Positions 19,007-29,376 are shown, counted from the stretch's first letter. The stretch is DNA of 64,000 bases from Candidatus Brachythrix odensensis (GCA_016714465.1 JADKDT010000004.1:124001-188000), one strand, 5' to 3'. Program-made: numbers and translations. Notes: generated by a model not told the origin, from the sequence alone.

Positions 19007-22000
19007 ATGCGTCTCAAGAAAGTCACTCTCTCGGGCTATAAGACCTTCGCCTCCCGGCAGGCGTTCGAGTTCGGGGCCGGCATCACAGCCGTGATCGGAC
19101 CCAACGGCAGCGGCAAATCCAACGTCGCCGACGGCGTGCGCTGGGCGCTGGGCGAACAGTCGTACTCGCTGCTCCGCGGCAAGCGCACCGACGACATGAT
19201 CTACTCCGGCAGCACCCGCCGCCCGCGCGCGAGCATGGCCGAAGTGCTGCTGACCTTCGACAACAGCGACGGCTTCTTCCCGATCGAGTTTTCGGAAATC
19301 GAGATCGGCCGGCGGGCCTTCCGCGATGGCGCGAACGAGTATCTGCTCAACGGCAACAAAGTCCGCCTGCGCGATATCGGGGATTTGCTAAGCCACACCG
19401 GACTGGCCGAGCGCACCTATACCGTGATCGGCCAGGGCATGGTCGACGACGCGCTGGCCCAGAAACCCGAGGAGCGCCGGGCGCTGTTCGAAGAGGCCGC
19501 CGGCATCGGCGCGTATCGCGATCGGCGCGAGGACGCCCATCGCAAGCTCGAGGAGACCCGCGGCAACCTGCAGCGCGCGCGCGACATCCTGGCCGAAATT
19601 ACCCCCCGCCTGAGCCAGCTCGAACGCCAGGCCCATCGGGCCCGCCAATACCAAACGCTGGCCGCCGAGCTCGAAACGCTCACCCGGGCGTGGTTTGGTA
19701 TTCAGGCTCGCGCCCAACGCGAGGCAATCGCCCGGCATGGCGAGGCCCGCGATTGGGCCCGCGCCCACGTGGCAGCCGCCCTGGCCGCCGTGCGTGCGCG
19801 CGACGAAGCAGGGGAGGCTCTCCGCGCAACCCTGGCCGACCTGCGCGGCCAGATCGCGACCCTGCAGCCCCAGCGCGACGAGGCCCGGCGGGCGGCCGAA
19901 CAGTTCTCTCGCGAGCTGGCCGTCGCCCGCGAGCGCGATCGGGCCTTTGCCAGCCAGCTCAGCGACGTCGAGCGCGAGACGGGCAGTCGCGCCGCCGCGC
20001 TGGACGGCCACGGACTGCGGGTGGCGCAAGCCGCCGCCATGGCAATGGCATCCCAGTCCCGGCTCGACAGCATGCAACACGCGCTGGCGATCGCCCAGCG
20101 CGCGGCGACCGAACGCCAGACCGCGCGGAACGAGATGGAGGCGGCCCGGGCCGCGGCGCAAACGGAATTGCTGCGGCTCAACAGCGCCACCAGCGCCGCA
20201 CAGAACAAGGTGACCGCCGCGCGCAGCCGTCAGGCTCAGCTCCACCGTCAAACGGGCGATGTTCAGGCACGCAACGAGGCCCTGAATGCCCAACGCGAGC
20301 GCGAGCTGCAGACCGTCGCCCGGATCGATCCCGCGCTTGAACAGGACGCGACCCGCATGGCGGCTTTGCAGGCCGCCCACGACGAGACCGTCCGGGCGCA
20401 TGACGCTGCCCGCGCCGCGCTCAGCGCGGCCCAGACCGCCCACGCCACCGCCGAGGCTGAGGAGCGCATGACCCAGCGCTTCAGCGTGTTTGCCGAGATG
20501 CGCGCTCAGCAGGGCTCGGATGATCTGCTGGCAGCCGCCCAGGCTGCCAAACTGCCCGGTCTGGCCGGCGCCCTGGGCACCCTGATCCAGGTTCGCCCGG
20601 ACGACAAACGGGCAGTCGAGGCCGCCCTTGGGGAGCAACTCAAGGCCGTCATCGTCGAGACGGAAGAGGGCGTGACGGGCATTCGACACTGGCTCGCCCA
20701 TCGCAACACCCACGGCCGGCTACTCGTCTTGCCCCTGGGCAGCATTCGCTCCAGCGTCGATTCCGGCGAGCTGGGTGAGCGGGCCTTTGCCCTGGGCGCC
20801 TGGCCGCTGATGGACATGATCTCGGCCCCAAGCTGGCTGCGCCCGTTGCTGCAAGTCGTGGCCGGGCGGGCCTTTGTGGCCCGCGACCTCGACGCCGCCC
20901 GCGCGCTGGCGGCGCAACTGCCCGAGGGCTGCCAGTTTGTCACCCGAGACGGGGAGTGCGTATGCGCCAACGGCGTGCTGACCCTGCCCGCGGGAGAGCG
21001 CCGGCCGATCGTGCTGGGCGGGGACACCGAAACCGCGGAACCCGAGCCGAGCGCCGGTTGGATTTCACCCGAAGACGCCAAGGCGCGCGCGGCCCAGACC
21101 CGCGCCGCGCGCGATGCCGCCCAGCGCGCGCTCGAAGCGGCGCGCCGGAAGTCCGAGGAATCCGCCCGGGCCCAGGACGCCTTCACCCGCGAGACCGCCC
21201 ATCGTCGCGCTCAACGGGACGACATTACCCGCCGCATCGCTCGAATCGAGGAGCAGCTCGTCCAGGCCATGGGCGACATCGCCCGGATCGAGCAGGAACA
21301 GGCGGATGTCCTGCCCCAGCTCGAGGCTGCCGCTTCTGACGCGCAGCAAGCCGAGGCCGCCCAGGGCGAGGCGGCCGCCCGTCTGGCCGATCTTGAGACT
21401 GAGTTGCGCGGGCAGCTGCAGCTCTCGCTCTTTTCGCAGGCCGCGGCCGAAGCCGCGCCGTCCGGGCCTCAGGCCGCAGCCCGCGAGACCGGCTGGGTCA
21501 ACACGCTCAATGCCGCCTTTGCCGCGGTCGCATCGGCCAACGAGGCGGTTCGGAACGCCGAGGGCGCCCGGCGTGAGCGGTTGGCATCGCTGGCGGAGGG
21601 CGCCAATGCCCGCGACGCGGCAGCCCGGCGAACGATCGACCTCAGCGCGAAAATCGCGCCCGCGCGAAACGCCCTGGCCGCCCTGGGCGATGCAGAACGC
21701 GATGCGGCGGCCCGCATTTCGGCGCTGGATCAGGCCCTTGCGCCGCTCACCCGGCAGGCCAGAGCCACCGAAGCCGAGGCGATCGCCGAGGACACCCGCG
21801 CCCGCGAAACCGATCGCGCGCTGCGAGAAGCCGAGTCGAAGCTGAACGCGGCCGAGCTCGAACTGCTGCGCCACCAGGACGAGTTGGCGGCCTTGCGCCA
21901 GCGGGTTGTCGACGCGCTGGCGGGCGAAGACGGCGGCCCATCCGGCGCTGACACCGCGGATGCGCTTGAATCCCTCCCGTCGGTCGAGAGCCTGCCAGCC

Positions 22001-22648
22001 GGGACCGAGGAACGGATCACCCAATTGCGCGGGCAAATCCGGCGCCTGGGCGCGATCAACGCAGAAGCCCAGGTCGAATACGACGATCTTGCCAAACGCC
22101 ATGAGTTTCTGACCACCCAGTGTGACGATCTCGATCGGGCATCGATATCACTGCAGCAGGTCATCGCCGAACTCAACGACGTGATGAAGGCGACCTTCCG
22201 GCAGACCTTCGATGCCATCGCCGGCGCATTTCAGCAGACCTTCAAGGTCCTGTTTGGGGGCGGGCAAGCCAAACTGACCCTGGTGAATGCCGACAACATT
22301 GACGAGTCGGGCGTGGAAATCCAGGCCCAGCCACCGGGCAAACGCCCGCAGACGCTCGCCTTGCTGTCCGGCGGCGAGCGCTCGCTTACGGCTACCGCCC
22401 TGCTGTTCGCGATCCTGCGAATCAAACCCACCCCGTTCTGCGTGCTCGACGAGGTGGACGCGGCGTTGCCCGAAGTCAACATTGTGCGCATCCGCTCGAT
22501 GCTCGAATCGCTGAGCGATCAGACCCAGTTCATCGTCATCACCCACAACCGCGGCACGGTCGAGGCGGCCAGCACGATCTATGGCATCTCGATGGGCGCG
22601 GACGGGGCGAGCACCGTGCTCAGCCTGCAGCTCGAAGACGTGAAATAG
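19007..22648 (+). CDS. smc: Chromosome segregation ATPase SMC
   Basis: The protein has 1,213 residues from ATG at 19007 (MRLKKVTLSGYKTFASRQAF). Start sites further upstream lie against the palindrome and add a non-conserved tail. It organises and segregates the chromosome with ScpA/ScpB. Walker A is GPNGSGKSN (residues about 31-39). Long Ala/Arg-rich coiled coils follow, with a hinge around LAGALGTLIQVRPDDKRAVE. The C-terminal signature LSGGERSLTATAL is at about 1,120 and Walker B FCVLDEVDAALPE at about 1,144. Full length, one frame. Confidence 0.95.
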   Translation: MRLKKVTLSGYKTFASRQAFEFGAGITAVIGPNGSGKSNVADGVRWALGEQSYSLLRGKRTDDMIYSGSTRRPRASMAEVLLTFDNSDGFFPIEFSEIEIGRRAFRDGANEYLLNGNKVRLRDIGDLLSHTGLAERTYTVIGQGMVDDALAQKPEERRALFEEAAGIGAYRDRREDAHRKLEETRGNLQRARDILAEITPRLSQLERQAHRARQYQTLAAELETLTRAWFGIQARAQREAIARHGEARDWARAHVAAALAAVRARDEAGEALRATLADLRGQIATLQPQRDEARRAAEQFSRELAVARERDRAFASQLSDVERETGSRAAALDGHGLRVAQAAAMAMASQSRLDSMQHALAIAQRAATERQTARNEMEAARAAAQTELLRLNSATSAAQNKVTAARSRQAQLHRQTGDVQARNEALNAQRERELQTVARIDPALEQDATRMAALQAAHDETVRAHDAARAALSAAQTAHATAEAEERMTQRFSVFAEMRAQQGSDDLLAAAQAAKLPGLAGALGTLIQVRPDDKRAVEAALGEQLKAVIVETEEGVTGIRHWLAHRNTHGRLLVLPLGSIRSSVDSGELGERAFALGAWPLMDMISAPSWLRPLLQVVAGRAFVARDLDAARALAAQLPEGCQFVTRDGECVCANGVLTLPAGERRPIVLGGDTETAEPEPSAGWISPEDAKARAAQTRAARDAAQRALEAARRKSEESARAQDAFTRETAHRRAQRDDITRRIARIEEQLVQAMGDIARIEQEQADVLPQLEAAASDAQQAEAAQGEAAARLADLETELRGQLQLSLFSQAAAEAAPSGPQAAARETGWVNTLNAAFAAVASANEAVRNAEGARRERLASLAEGANARDAAARRTIDLSAKIAPARNALAALGDAERDAAARISALDQALAPLTRQARATEAEAIAEDTRARETDRALREAESKLNAAELELLRHQDELAALRQRVVDALAGEDGGPSGADTADALESLPSVESLPAGTEERITQLRGQIRRLGAINAEAQVEYDDLAKRHEFLTTQCDDLDRASISLQQVIAELNDVMKATFRQTFDAIAGAFQQTFKVLFGGGQAKLTLVNADNIDESGVEIQAQPPGKRPQTLALLSGGERSLTATALLFAILRIKPTPFCVLDEVDAALPEVNIVRIRSMLESLSDQTQFIVITHNRGTVEAASTIYGISMGADGASTVLSLQLEDVK

Positions 22649-22734
22649 ACAAACGATGTTAATATCTCGTTAACGTGCGTTTCCACCTTTTGGACGCGCA
22701 AATGGGCGTTATGCCCGAGAGGAGATATCCCATC

Positions 22735-23808
22735 GTGAACACGAAGATTCGCACCCGTCTGCTCGGTATCAGTTTCGCTGCTGCAATAGCCCTGGCGGCC
22801 TGTGGCGGCGCCGCAGCACCGGCGGCCACAGCCGCGCCGGCCAAGCCCACCGAGGCCCCCAAACCCACCAAACTCACCGTGCTGTGCACCGTCACCGAGG
22901 ACTGGTGCGTCGCCCAGACCAAGGCGTTCGAGGCCAAGACCGGGATCAAGACCACCTTTACCCGGCTGAGCAGCGGGGAAGCCGCCACCAAGCTCAAGGC
23001 GACCGCCAACAACCCCGAATACTCGGTGTGGTGGGGCGGGCCCGCCGACGGCTTCGTCCAGGCCAAAGGCGACGGCACGCTGGCCGCCTACAAGTCGCCC
23101 AATGCCGCCAAGATCCAGGACAAGGCCAAGGACCCGGATGGTTTCTGGACCGGGGTCTATGTTGGCGCGCTGGGCTTCTGCTCCAACAAGGTCGAGCTGG
23201 ACAAGCTGGGCTTGAAGCCGCCGACCTCGTGGAATGATTTGCTTGATCCCAAGCTGAAGAGCAAGTTCTCGGTTGCGCATCCGGCCACCTCAGGCACGTC
23301 GTACACGATGGTGTGGACGCAAGTCGTCCTCCTCGGCAGCGAAGACAAGGCCTTTGAGTACCTGAAGGCGCTGCACCCGCAGGTCGCGCAATACACCAAG
23401 AGCGGCGCGGCGCCTGCCCAGGCCGTTGGCCGGGCCGAGGCCGTCGTCGGCGTGGTCTTCTCGCATGACTGCGTCGCGGCCGTCGACGCTGGCTTCAAGG
23501 ACGTCGTTGTCAGCTTTGCCAAGGAAGGCACGGGCTACGAGATCGGGGCCATGGGCCTGGTCAAGGGCGGGCCCGAAGAAGCCGCCGCCAAGATGTGGAT
23601 CGATTGGGCCCTGACCGCCGAAGCCCAGGAGATCGGGCCGACGGCCAAGGCTTACCAGCTTCCGACCAATCCGGACGCCAAGGTGTCCGATCGCTCGGTC
23701 AAGCTGTCCGAGGTCAACTTGATCAACTACGACTTCATCAAGGCTGGCACGGCCAAGAAGGGCATCACGACCAAGTTCGAGGAGGCGATCGCCGCGCAGC
23801 CGAAATAA
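22735..23808 (+). CDS. Ferric-iron-type ABC transporter substrate-binding lipoprotein
   Basis: The protein has 357 residues from GTG at 22735, which has GAGAGGAG 10 nt upstream. The N-terminus is a lipoprotein signal with lipobox LAAC (Cys23), then a Thr/Pro/Ala linker. The mature part has the class-II fold of FbpA/AfuA-type iron binders: FTRLSSGEAATKLKA, VWWGGPADGFVQAKGDGTL, GFWTGVYVGALGFCSNK and KPPTSWNDLLDPKLKSKFSV. It would capture Fe3+ or a chelate outside the membrane and deliver it to the permease downstream. Other ligands of this family (thiamine, phosphonate, sugar phosphates) are not excluded. A 590-bp repeat block separates it from the permease. Confidence 0.82.
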   Translation: MNTKIRTRLLGISFAAAIALAACGGAAAPAATAAPAKPTEAPKPTKLTVLCTVTEDWCVAQTKAFEAKTGIKTTFTRLSSGEAATKLKATANNPEYSVWWGGPADGFVQAKGDGTLAAYKSPNAAKIQDKAKDPDGFWTGVYVGALGFCSNKVELDKLGLKPPTSWNDLLDPKLKSKFSVAHPATSGTSYTMVWTQVVLLGSEDKAFEYLKALHPQVAQYTKSGAAPAQAVGRAEAVVGVVFSHDCVAAVDAGFKDVVVSFAKEGTGYEIGAMGLVKGGPEEAAAKMWIDWALTAEAQEIGPTAKAYQLPTNPDAKVSDRSVKLSEVNLINYDFIKAGTAKKGITTKFEEAIAAQPK

Positions 23809-23828
23809 CGCGCAGAACGCAAACACAA

Positions 23829-24381
23829 CACCCGGCATCCCGCGCGAAAGCGCGGGACCCATACCTCAGCCCAGCACGAATGTCCGGCGGCGGTCCTGCC
23901 CGGGCGCGCTATGGATCCCGGCTTTCGCCGGGACGACGGTGTTGTGAGTGACGCCACAGATCGACCCCGGCATTCGCCGGGATGACGGTGTCTTTCGCCC
24001 AATGGCATGAAGTAAAGGTGTGTATGCGCAAGACGCCGCACGAACGATCCTCCGTTCTTGTCATCCTGAGTGAGCCCCATGGGGTCTCGGGCGGGACGAG
24101 CGGTGGGGGCGAGCGAAGGACCCCTATGAAGTCACCCCGCGCATGGGTGGATCGGCATACGCGTGTTGTCACCGATATCATACGCTTCCGCGCAACATCA
24201 CAGGGGTCCTTCGCGCGGCCTGTTACACGCGTTTATGCATCAGCTCGGTGGGCCGCACTCAGGATGACAAACGAGAGAAATTCGCGCCCGCGCCGGTGCG
24301 TTGGGCACTTCGATCACGCGTTTGTCGCCAACTTAACGCCATTTGGCCTTCGCCGGGATGACGGCGTTGTAAGTGACGCCG
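23829..24381. repeat. REP-like repeat cluster inside the iron-transporter operon
   Basis: This gene-free block holds several GGATGAC/GTCATCC-type elements. A hairpin CCCGCGC-GAAA-GCGCGGG is at 23839-23856. TCCCGGCTTTCGCCGGGA and CCCGGCATTCGCCGGG stems lie near 23916 and 23966. A long inverted repeat has arms CTTGTCATCCTGAGTG (about 24057) and CACTCAGGATGACAA (about 24247). A direct repeat of the form GGATGACGGNGTTGTNAGTG, followed by ACGCC, occurs near 23931 and 24356. No credible coding sequence is visible. Confidence 0.8.
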
Positions 24382-24399
24382 CAATGAGACGGTGACCCT

Positions 24400-26090
24400 A
24401 TGCTGAAACGACGCGCCATCGATCCGACCCTTGCCGCCGGCCTGGTGCTGGCGGTCGTCTTTATTGCGGTCGCCATCGTCTACCCGCTGGTCAAAATCCT
24501 GGGCGTGGCGGCCAGCGGCGAGGCAATCCCCTACTTCGACCGCTTCCTTTTTCGCCCAACGTTCCAGACCATCATCGCTCGGACGATTGTGCTGGGCGTC
24601 ACCGTTGGCGTGGCCGGCACCCTTATCGGTTTCATCTGGGCGTTTGTGCAAGTGCGCGTCGCCGCGCCGGCATGGCTGAAGCGCGCGCTGCACATCATCG
24701 CCCTCATCCCCAGCGTCAGCCCGCCCTTTGCGGTGGCGATCTCGATGATCGTGCTGTTCGGCCGGCGCGGGATGATCAGCTATGGCATTTTGGAATCACC
24801 GGAGACGTGTATGGCCTGAATGGCATGACGATCGTGATGGCGATGTCGTTCTTTCCGGTGGTGTATCTCACCCTGGTGGGTCTGATGCGCGGCCTCGATC
24901 CGGCGATGGAAGAAGCCAGCGCCAACCTGGGCGGAAGCAAGCTCCGCACCTTCATCCGGGTGACCCTGCCGATGCTCGCCCCCGGCATCGCGAGCTCGTT
25001 TCTGCTCCTCTTTGTCGAGGCCATCGCAGATCTGGGCAATCCGCTCACGATCGGCGGCGACTACGTGGTGCTTTCGGCCCGGCTATTCATCGCCATCAAC
25101 GGCGAATACGACCTGATGGCCGGGGCAGTTCTCGCAGTGATCCTGATTGTGCCCTCGCTGGGCGTGTATCTGGTGCAGAAGTACTTCGCCGACCGGGCCT
25201 CGGTCATTTCCATCACCGGCAAGCCGACCGGATCAATAACGCTGGTGACGGACCCGCGGGTGCGCATCCCCCTGCTCGTCATCAACGGGATTCTGGCCGG
25301 ATTCATCGCCCTGGTGTATCTCACCATGCTCGCTGGCGCGTTCACGCGCTTGCTCGGCATCGACAACAGTTTCACCCTCAACAACTTCAGCTACGTCTTG
25401 TCGGGCCTGGGCAGCGAGGCGATGCTGGACACCACCCGGCTCTCCGCAATCTCGACGGTCGTGGCCGGCTTTCTGGGCATGCTGATCGCGTTTCTGGTGG
25501 TCCGGATGAAGTTCACCGGCAAAGGGCTGCTGGACTTCGGCACGATGATGGGCATCGCGGTGCCTGGCACGATCTTCGGGATCGGCTATCTGCTTGCCTT
25601 CAATGACCCGGTCAAGGTCGGCGAATTCGTGCTGCTGCCCAAGCTGACCGGCGGGCGGGCGATCCTGGCCGGCGAAATCGCCATCATCATGGTCTTCATC
25701 ATCCGCAGCACACCCGCCGGCCTGCGCGCGGGCGTGGCTGCGCTTCAGCAGATCGACCCGGCGATCGAAGAGGCCTCGGTCTCGCTCGGGGCCAATCGGG
25801 CGACAACCTTTGGACGGATCACCCTGCCCCTCATCCGGCCGGCCTTCCTGTCGGGCCTGATCTACGCCTTCGCCCGCAGCATGACGACCATCAGCGCCGT
25901 CATCTTTCTCACCACGCCCGAGACCAAGATCATGACCCAGCAGATCTACGCCGAGACGGACGGAGGCAAGTTTGGAAATGCCTTTGCCTATATCGTGCTG
26001 CTGATCGGAATCGTGTTGCTTGTGATCGGAATGCTGCAGGCCCTGATCGGCCTCGCCACCGGCGCCGAGCGGCGCGTCAAGACGGAGTAA
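24400..26090 (+). CDS. Ferric-iron-type ABC transporter permease, two fused permease domains (one frame break)
   Basis: An integral-membrane permease of about 563 residues with two BPD_transp_1 halves. The first half carries the EAA-type loop EEASANLGGSKLRTFIRVTLP and the second EEASVSLGANRATTFGRITLP, the arrangement of FbpB/AfuB. The reading moves from one frame to another at about 24793. Adding one G in the TTTTGG run gives a continuous YGILGITGDVYGLNGMTIVM. The gene stops 3 nt before the ATPase start, so the two are translationally close. It would transport the substrate of the binding lipoprotein upstream. Confidence 0.85.
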
Positions 26091-26093
26091 CCC

Positions 26094-27176
26094 ATGGCCA
26101 GAGCAGGCACCCTGTCCCTCGACAATGTCACCAAGGAATTCAAGACCCCCGAAGGCCGGCTGGTTACGGCCGTCGACGCCGCAACCTTGAACATCGCGCC
26201 GGGCGAGTTTTTGACCCTGCTGGGCCCGTCGGGTTGCGGCAAGACAACGACCCTGCGCATGATCGCGGGTTTCGAATACCCCACCCGCGGGCGGATCGTG
26301 CTGGACGGGCGGGATATCGCGATGGTCCAGCCCGACAAGCGCGAGATGGCGATGGTCTTCCAGTCGTACGCCCTCTTCCCGCATCTGACCGTGTTTGAGA
26401 ACGTCGCCTATGGGCTGCGCATCCGCAACGTCAAGGCCGAGACGCTGCGCGAGAAGGTGGCAACGACCCTGGCCATGGTCGGTCTGGAGGGCAAGGATCG
26501 CCGCCGGCCGTCAGAGCTGTCAGGCGGGCAGCAGCAGCGGGTGGCCCTGGCCCGGGCAATGGCCATCGAGCCGCGGGTGCTGCTCTTCGACGAGCCGCTG
26601 AGCAACCTGGATGCCAAGCTGCGGGTCAGCCTGCGGATAGAGATTCGGCGTTTGCAGAAACAGCTCGGGATCACCAGCGTGTACGTCACCCACGACCAGG
26701 CCGAGGCGATGGCGCTGTCGGACCGGATCGTGGTGATGAACGCCGGGCGAATCGAGCAGGCCGGCACGCCGGGCGAGATTTACGCCCGGCCGGCCTCCCG
26801 CTTTGTGGCCGACTTCATCGGGCGGGCGAACTTCATCCCCGCAGAGACCCTCGAGGTCGGGCCAACGGGCATCACCGCCCGGGTGGCGGGGACGATCGTG
26901 GCGGGCATCCCGGCCGATCCAGGCGTCAAGGCCGGCGCCAAAACGACGATCGTTGTGCGGCCGCAGGCGATGGCCGTGGGCGCGGGCGGCGAGGGGTATC
27001 CGGCCCGGGTGCGCAGCGCGACCTATCTCGGCAACATGGTCGAGTACGAGCTGACCTTCGGCGAGCATTTGCTGATCGTGGAGGATTACACCGTCGCGCC
27101 GGGCCAGGTGCTGGCCGAAGGCAGCGAGGCATGGTGGAGCTTCTCGCCGACCCGGGCGTATGCGCTGCCGGGATGA
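26094..27176 (+). CDS. Iron/spermidine-type ABC transporter ATPase
   Basis: The protein has 360 residues. Walker A is GPSGCGKTTT, Q-loop VFQSYALFPHLTVFENVAYG, signature ELSGGQQQRVALARA, Walker B LLFDEPLSNLDAKLR and switch His VYVTHDQAEAM. A C-terminal TOBE-like domain (FIGRANFIPAE ... ATYLGNMVEYEL) is typical of FbpC/PotA/UgpC ATPases. It energises the two-domain permease directly upstream. The substrate follows from that operon, so iron is likely but not proven. Confidence 0.88.
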   Translation: MARAGTLSLDNVTKEFKTPEGRLVTAVDAATLNIAPGEFLTLLGPSGCGKTTTLRMIAGFEYPTRGRIVLDGRDIAMVQPDKREMAMVFQSYALFPHLTVFENVAYGLRIRNVKAETLREKVATTLAMVGLEGKDRRRPSELSGGQQQRVALARAMAIEPRVLLFDEPLSNLDAKLRVSLRIEIRRLQKQLGITSVYVTHDQAEAMALSDRIVVMNAGRIEQAGTPGEIYARPASRFVADFIGRANFIPAETLEVGPTGITARVAGTIVAGIPADPGVKAGAKTTIVVRPQAMAVGAGGEGYPARVRSATYLGNMVEYELTFGEHLLIVEDYTVAPGQVLAEGSEAWWSFSPTRAYALPG

Positions 27177-27195
27177 TGGGGCGGCCAGGACCAAA

Positions 27196-27228
27196 AAACC
27201 TCGCGGGTCTTGAAGACCCGCGAGGTTT
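27196..27228. terminator. 16-bp inverted repeat, AAACCTCGCGGG family, between converging genes
   Basis: AAACCTCGCGGGTCTT (27196-27211) and its complement (27213-27228) form a tight stem, preceded by an A run. It shares its outer 12 nt with the stems at 4958 and 58204. Both neighbours end here, so it can act as a bidirectional terminator. Confidence 0.7.
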
Positions 27229-27246
27229 CACTGCAAGCGCCAGAAA

Positions 27247-28011
27247 CTACCGCGCCGTATACCCCAGATCCAGCATGTGCCCGGCCCCGGTAATGATCGC
27301 CCCGGCGTCGGAGGCGAGATACAGCGCGAAGGCGGCAATCTCTTCGGGCTCGATCAGGCGCTTGATGGCGACCGGGGCCAGCATGACCTTGTCGACCACT
27401 TCCTCGGCCGAGATGTTCAAGGTGCGGGCCTGGTCGGCAATCTGCTTCTCGACAATCCCCGTGCGGGCATAGGCCGGGCAGAGCGCATTCACCGTGATGC
27501 CATATTCGCCGACTTCGAACGCCACGGCCCGGGTCAACCCAAGGATGCCGTGCTTGGCGGCCGTATACGGACCCTTGAACGGGCTGCCAACCACGCCGTG
27601 CACGCTCGACAAGTTGATGATCCGGCCCCAGCGATTTGCCTTCATCGCCGGGAGCAAATACTTGATCAATTGAAACGGGGCGGTGAGCATGACCTGGATC
27701 ATCTTGTTCCACATCTCCTCGGGGAACTCGTCGATCGGGTTGATGCTCTGGAAGCCGGCATTGTTGATCAGGATATCGATCCGCCCGCCCGCCGCCGCCA
27801 GCGCGTCAGCCGCCAGCGTTCGGACGGCCGCCTGATCGGACAGGTCGGCCTGCAGGAACACGCCGCCGAGGCGGTCGGCGACTTCGCGCGCGCCGGGCAC
27901 GACATCGTGCAGGATGACGCGGGCGCCCTCGCGGGCGAACGCTTCAGCCATGGCGCGGCCCAGGCCGCCGCCGCCGCCGGTGATCAGGACTGTTCGGTTT
28001 TTCAGGGTCAT
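27247..28011 (-). CDS. SDR-family dehydrogenase, 3-hydroxybutyrate dehydrogenase-like
   Basis: The protein has 254 residues. Cofactor motif is TGGGGGLGRAMAEAFA (TGxxxGxG), with structural NNAG and the catalytic Ser / Tyr-xxx-Lys set in LSSVHGVVGSPFKGPYTAAKHG. The pattern SPFK-x-YTAAKHG together with CPAYARTGIVEKQI and DQA resembles D-beta-hydroxybutyrate dehydrogenases, which interconvert 3-hydroxybutyrate and acetoacetate with NAD. Its ATG overlaps the stop of glcF (ATGA), so it is the third gene of a glcE-glcF-SDR operon for hydroxy-acid oxidation. Another 3-hydroxyacyl or sugar substrate remains possible. Confidence 0.82.
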   Translation of the reverse strand: MTLKNRTVLITGGGGGLGRAMAEAFAREGARVILHDVVPGAREVADRLGGVFLQADLSDQAAVRTLAADALAAAGGRIDILINNAGFQSINPIDEFPEEMWNKMIQVMLTAPFQLIKYLLPAMKANRWGRIINLSSVHGVVGSPFKGPYTAAKHGILGLTRAVAFEVGEYGITVNALCPAYARTGIVEKQIADQARTLNISAEEVVDKVMLAPVAIKRLIEPEEIAAFALYLASDAGAIITGAGHMLDLGYTAR

Positions 28012-29363
28012 GTAAGGGGCTGGGCGGGGCCATAGGCCTCATCCAGCAATTCAACGATCCAGCGCACATGCATCGGCGAGCCGCGCTTGCCCAGCTCCGC
28101 GGCGAGCTGCAACGCGCAGCCCGGATTGGCGGTCGCGACCACGTCCGCGCCAGTGGCTGTGGCGTTGTCGACCTTGCGCGCGCCCAACACCGCCGCCATC
28201 TCAGGCTGGGTGACGTTGTAGATCCCGGCGCTGCCGCAGCACAACGCACTTTCAGCCATCTCCAGCAGCTGCAGTTGCGGGATCGCCGCCAGCAGCTTGC
28301 GCGGCTGGGCGGTGATGCGCTGGGCGTGGGCGAGGTGACAGGGCTCCTGATAAGTCACCCGCAGCGGGAGCGGGCGCAGATCGGCGGTGTTGAGCGGGAT
28401 TGACACGAGGAACTCGTGCACGTCCTTGATCTTGGCCGCGAAGGCCTTCGCCCGCGCCTCCCAGACCGGATCGCCGGCCAGCAGATGGCCATACTCCTTG
28501 AGCGTGCTCCCGCAGCCGGCCGCATTGACGATGATGGCGTCGACCAGATCCAACCCGGCGGCCTCAAACGCGGCAATGTTGCGCCGGGCGAGCTCGCGCC
28601 CGCCCTCGAGGTCGCCACCGTGGGTGTGCAGCGCGCCGCAACACCCCTGTTCGGGTGGAATGACCACCTGGCACGCGTTCCGGCGGAGCACCCGAATCGT
28701 CGCCTCGTGGATGTTGGCAAAGGCGGTGCTCATGATGCAGCCGCTCAGCAAGGCCACCCGGTATCGCCGCTCGCCGATCGCCTCGTAGACCTGGCCGTGC
28801 GGGGTGACAAAACGCGGGCTCATCCGGGGCAGCATGCGCTCAGCGTCGGCCATGCCAAACAACCTGATGATCCCAAGTTTGCGCGCCAGGGCCTGCAGGC
28901 CGGTGAGCTGGTAAAGCCGCATCAGGGCCGAAAAGGCTCGAAACAGGCCCATTTTCTTGAAGAGCTGGTTGAAGACGATTCCGCGAATGAGCCGCTCGCC
29001 GGCGCCCATCGCATGCGCCGGTCCCGCCTCCTTGATCTCGCCAGCGCGCAGGCGCTGCACCTGGGCGCGGCTGGCCTCGAGGATTGAGCCATATTGCACG
29101 CCGCTCGGGCAGACGGCTTCGCAAGCGCGGCAGTTCAGGCACTCCCCAATCTGCCCGACAAAGACATCGTTGTCAATCGAGGCGGCGCCTTCGGCCACGG
29201 CGCGCATGAGATAGATCCGGCCGCGCGGCGAGGACATTTCGAGCGACGTTGCGCGATACGTTGGACAGGTGGGCAGGCACAACCCGCAATGCACACAGCT
29301 GTTGATGACGCCCGCATCGGGAACGTCGGCGCCGGTAAAGCCGATCAACGAGGTTTGGCTCAT
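28008..29363 (-). CDS. glcF: Glycolate oxidase iron-sulfur subunit GlcF
   Basis: The protein has about 451 residues from ATG at 29363 (a TTG 30 nt upstream is possible). Two 4Fe-4S ferredoxin motifs are visible: CVHCGLCLPTCPTY and CLNCRACEAVCPSG. Two C-terminal CCG-type domains follow (EQGCCGALHTHGGD and SALCCGSAGIYNVTQPEM). It passes electrons from the FAD subunit of glycolate/hydroxy-acid oxidase towards quinones at the membrane. It lies 14 nt after glcE. No glcD-like catalytic subunit is visible in this window; glcE may serve with a subunit encoded elsewhere. Confidence 0.9.
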   Translation of the reverse strand: MSQTSLIGFTGADVPDAGVINSCVHCGLCLPTCPTYRATSLEMSSPRGRIYLMRAVAEGAASIDNDVFVGQIGECLNCRACEAVCPSGVQYGSILEASRAQVQRLRAGEIKEAGPAHAMGAGERLIRGIVFNQLFKKMGLFRAFSALMRLYQLTGLQALARKLGIIRLFGMADAERMLPRMSPRFVTPHGQVYEAIGERRYRVALLSGCIMSTAFANIHEATIRVLRRNACQVVIPPEQGCCGALHTHGGDLEGGRELARRNIAAFEAAGLDLVDAIIVNAAGCGSTLKEYGHLLAGDPVWEARAKAFAAKIKDVHEFLVSIPLNTADLRPLPLRVTYQEPCHLAHAQRITAQPRKLLAAIPQLQLLEMAESALCCGSAGIYNVTQPEMAAVLGARKVDNATATGADVVATANPGCALQLAAELGKRGSPMHVRWIVELLDEAYGPAQPLT

Positions 29364-29376
29364 GATGTTGGACGTT

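Noticed and set aside
24052..24395. Several short open frames in the REP-like block
   Set aside because: They follow the inverted repeats in both orientations and have no start signals or coding composition.
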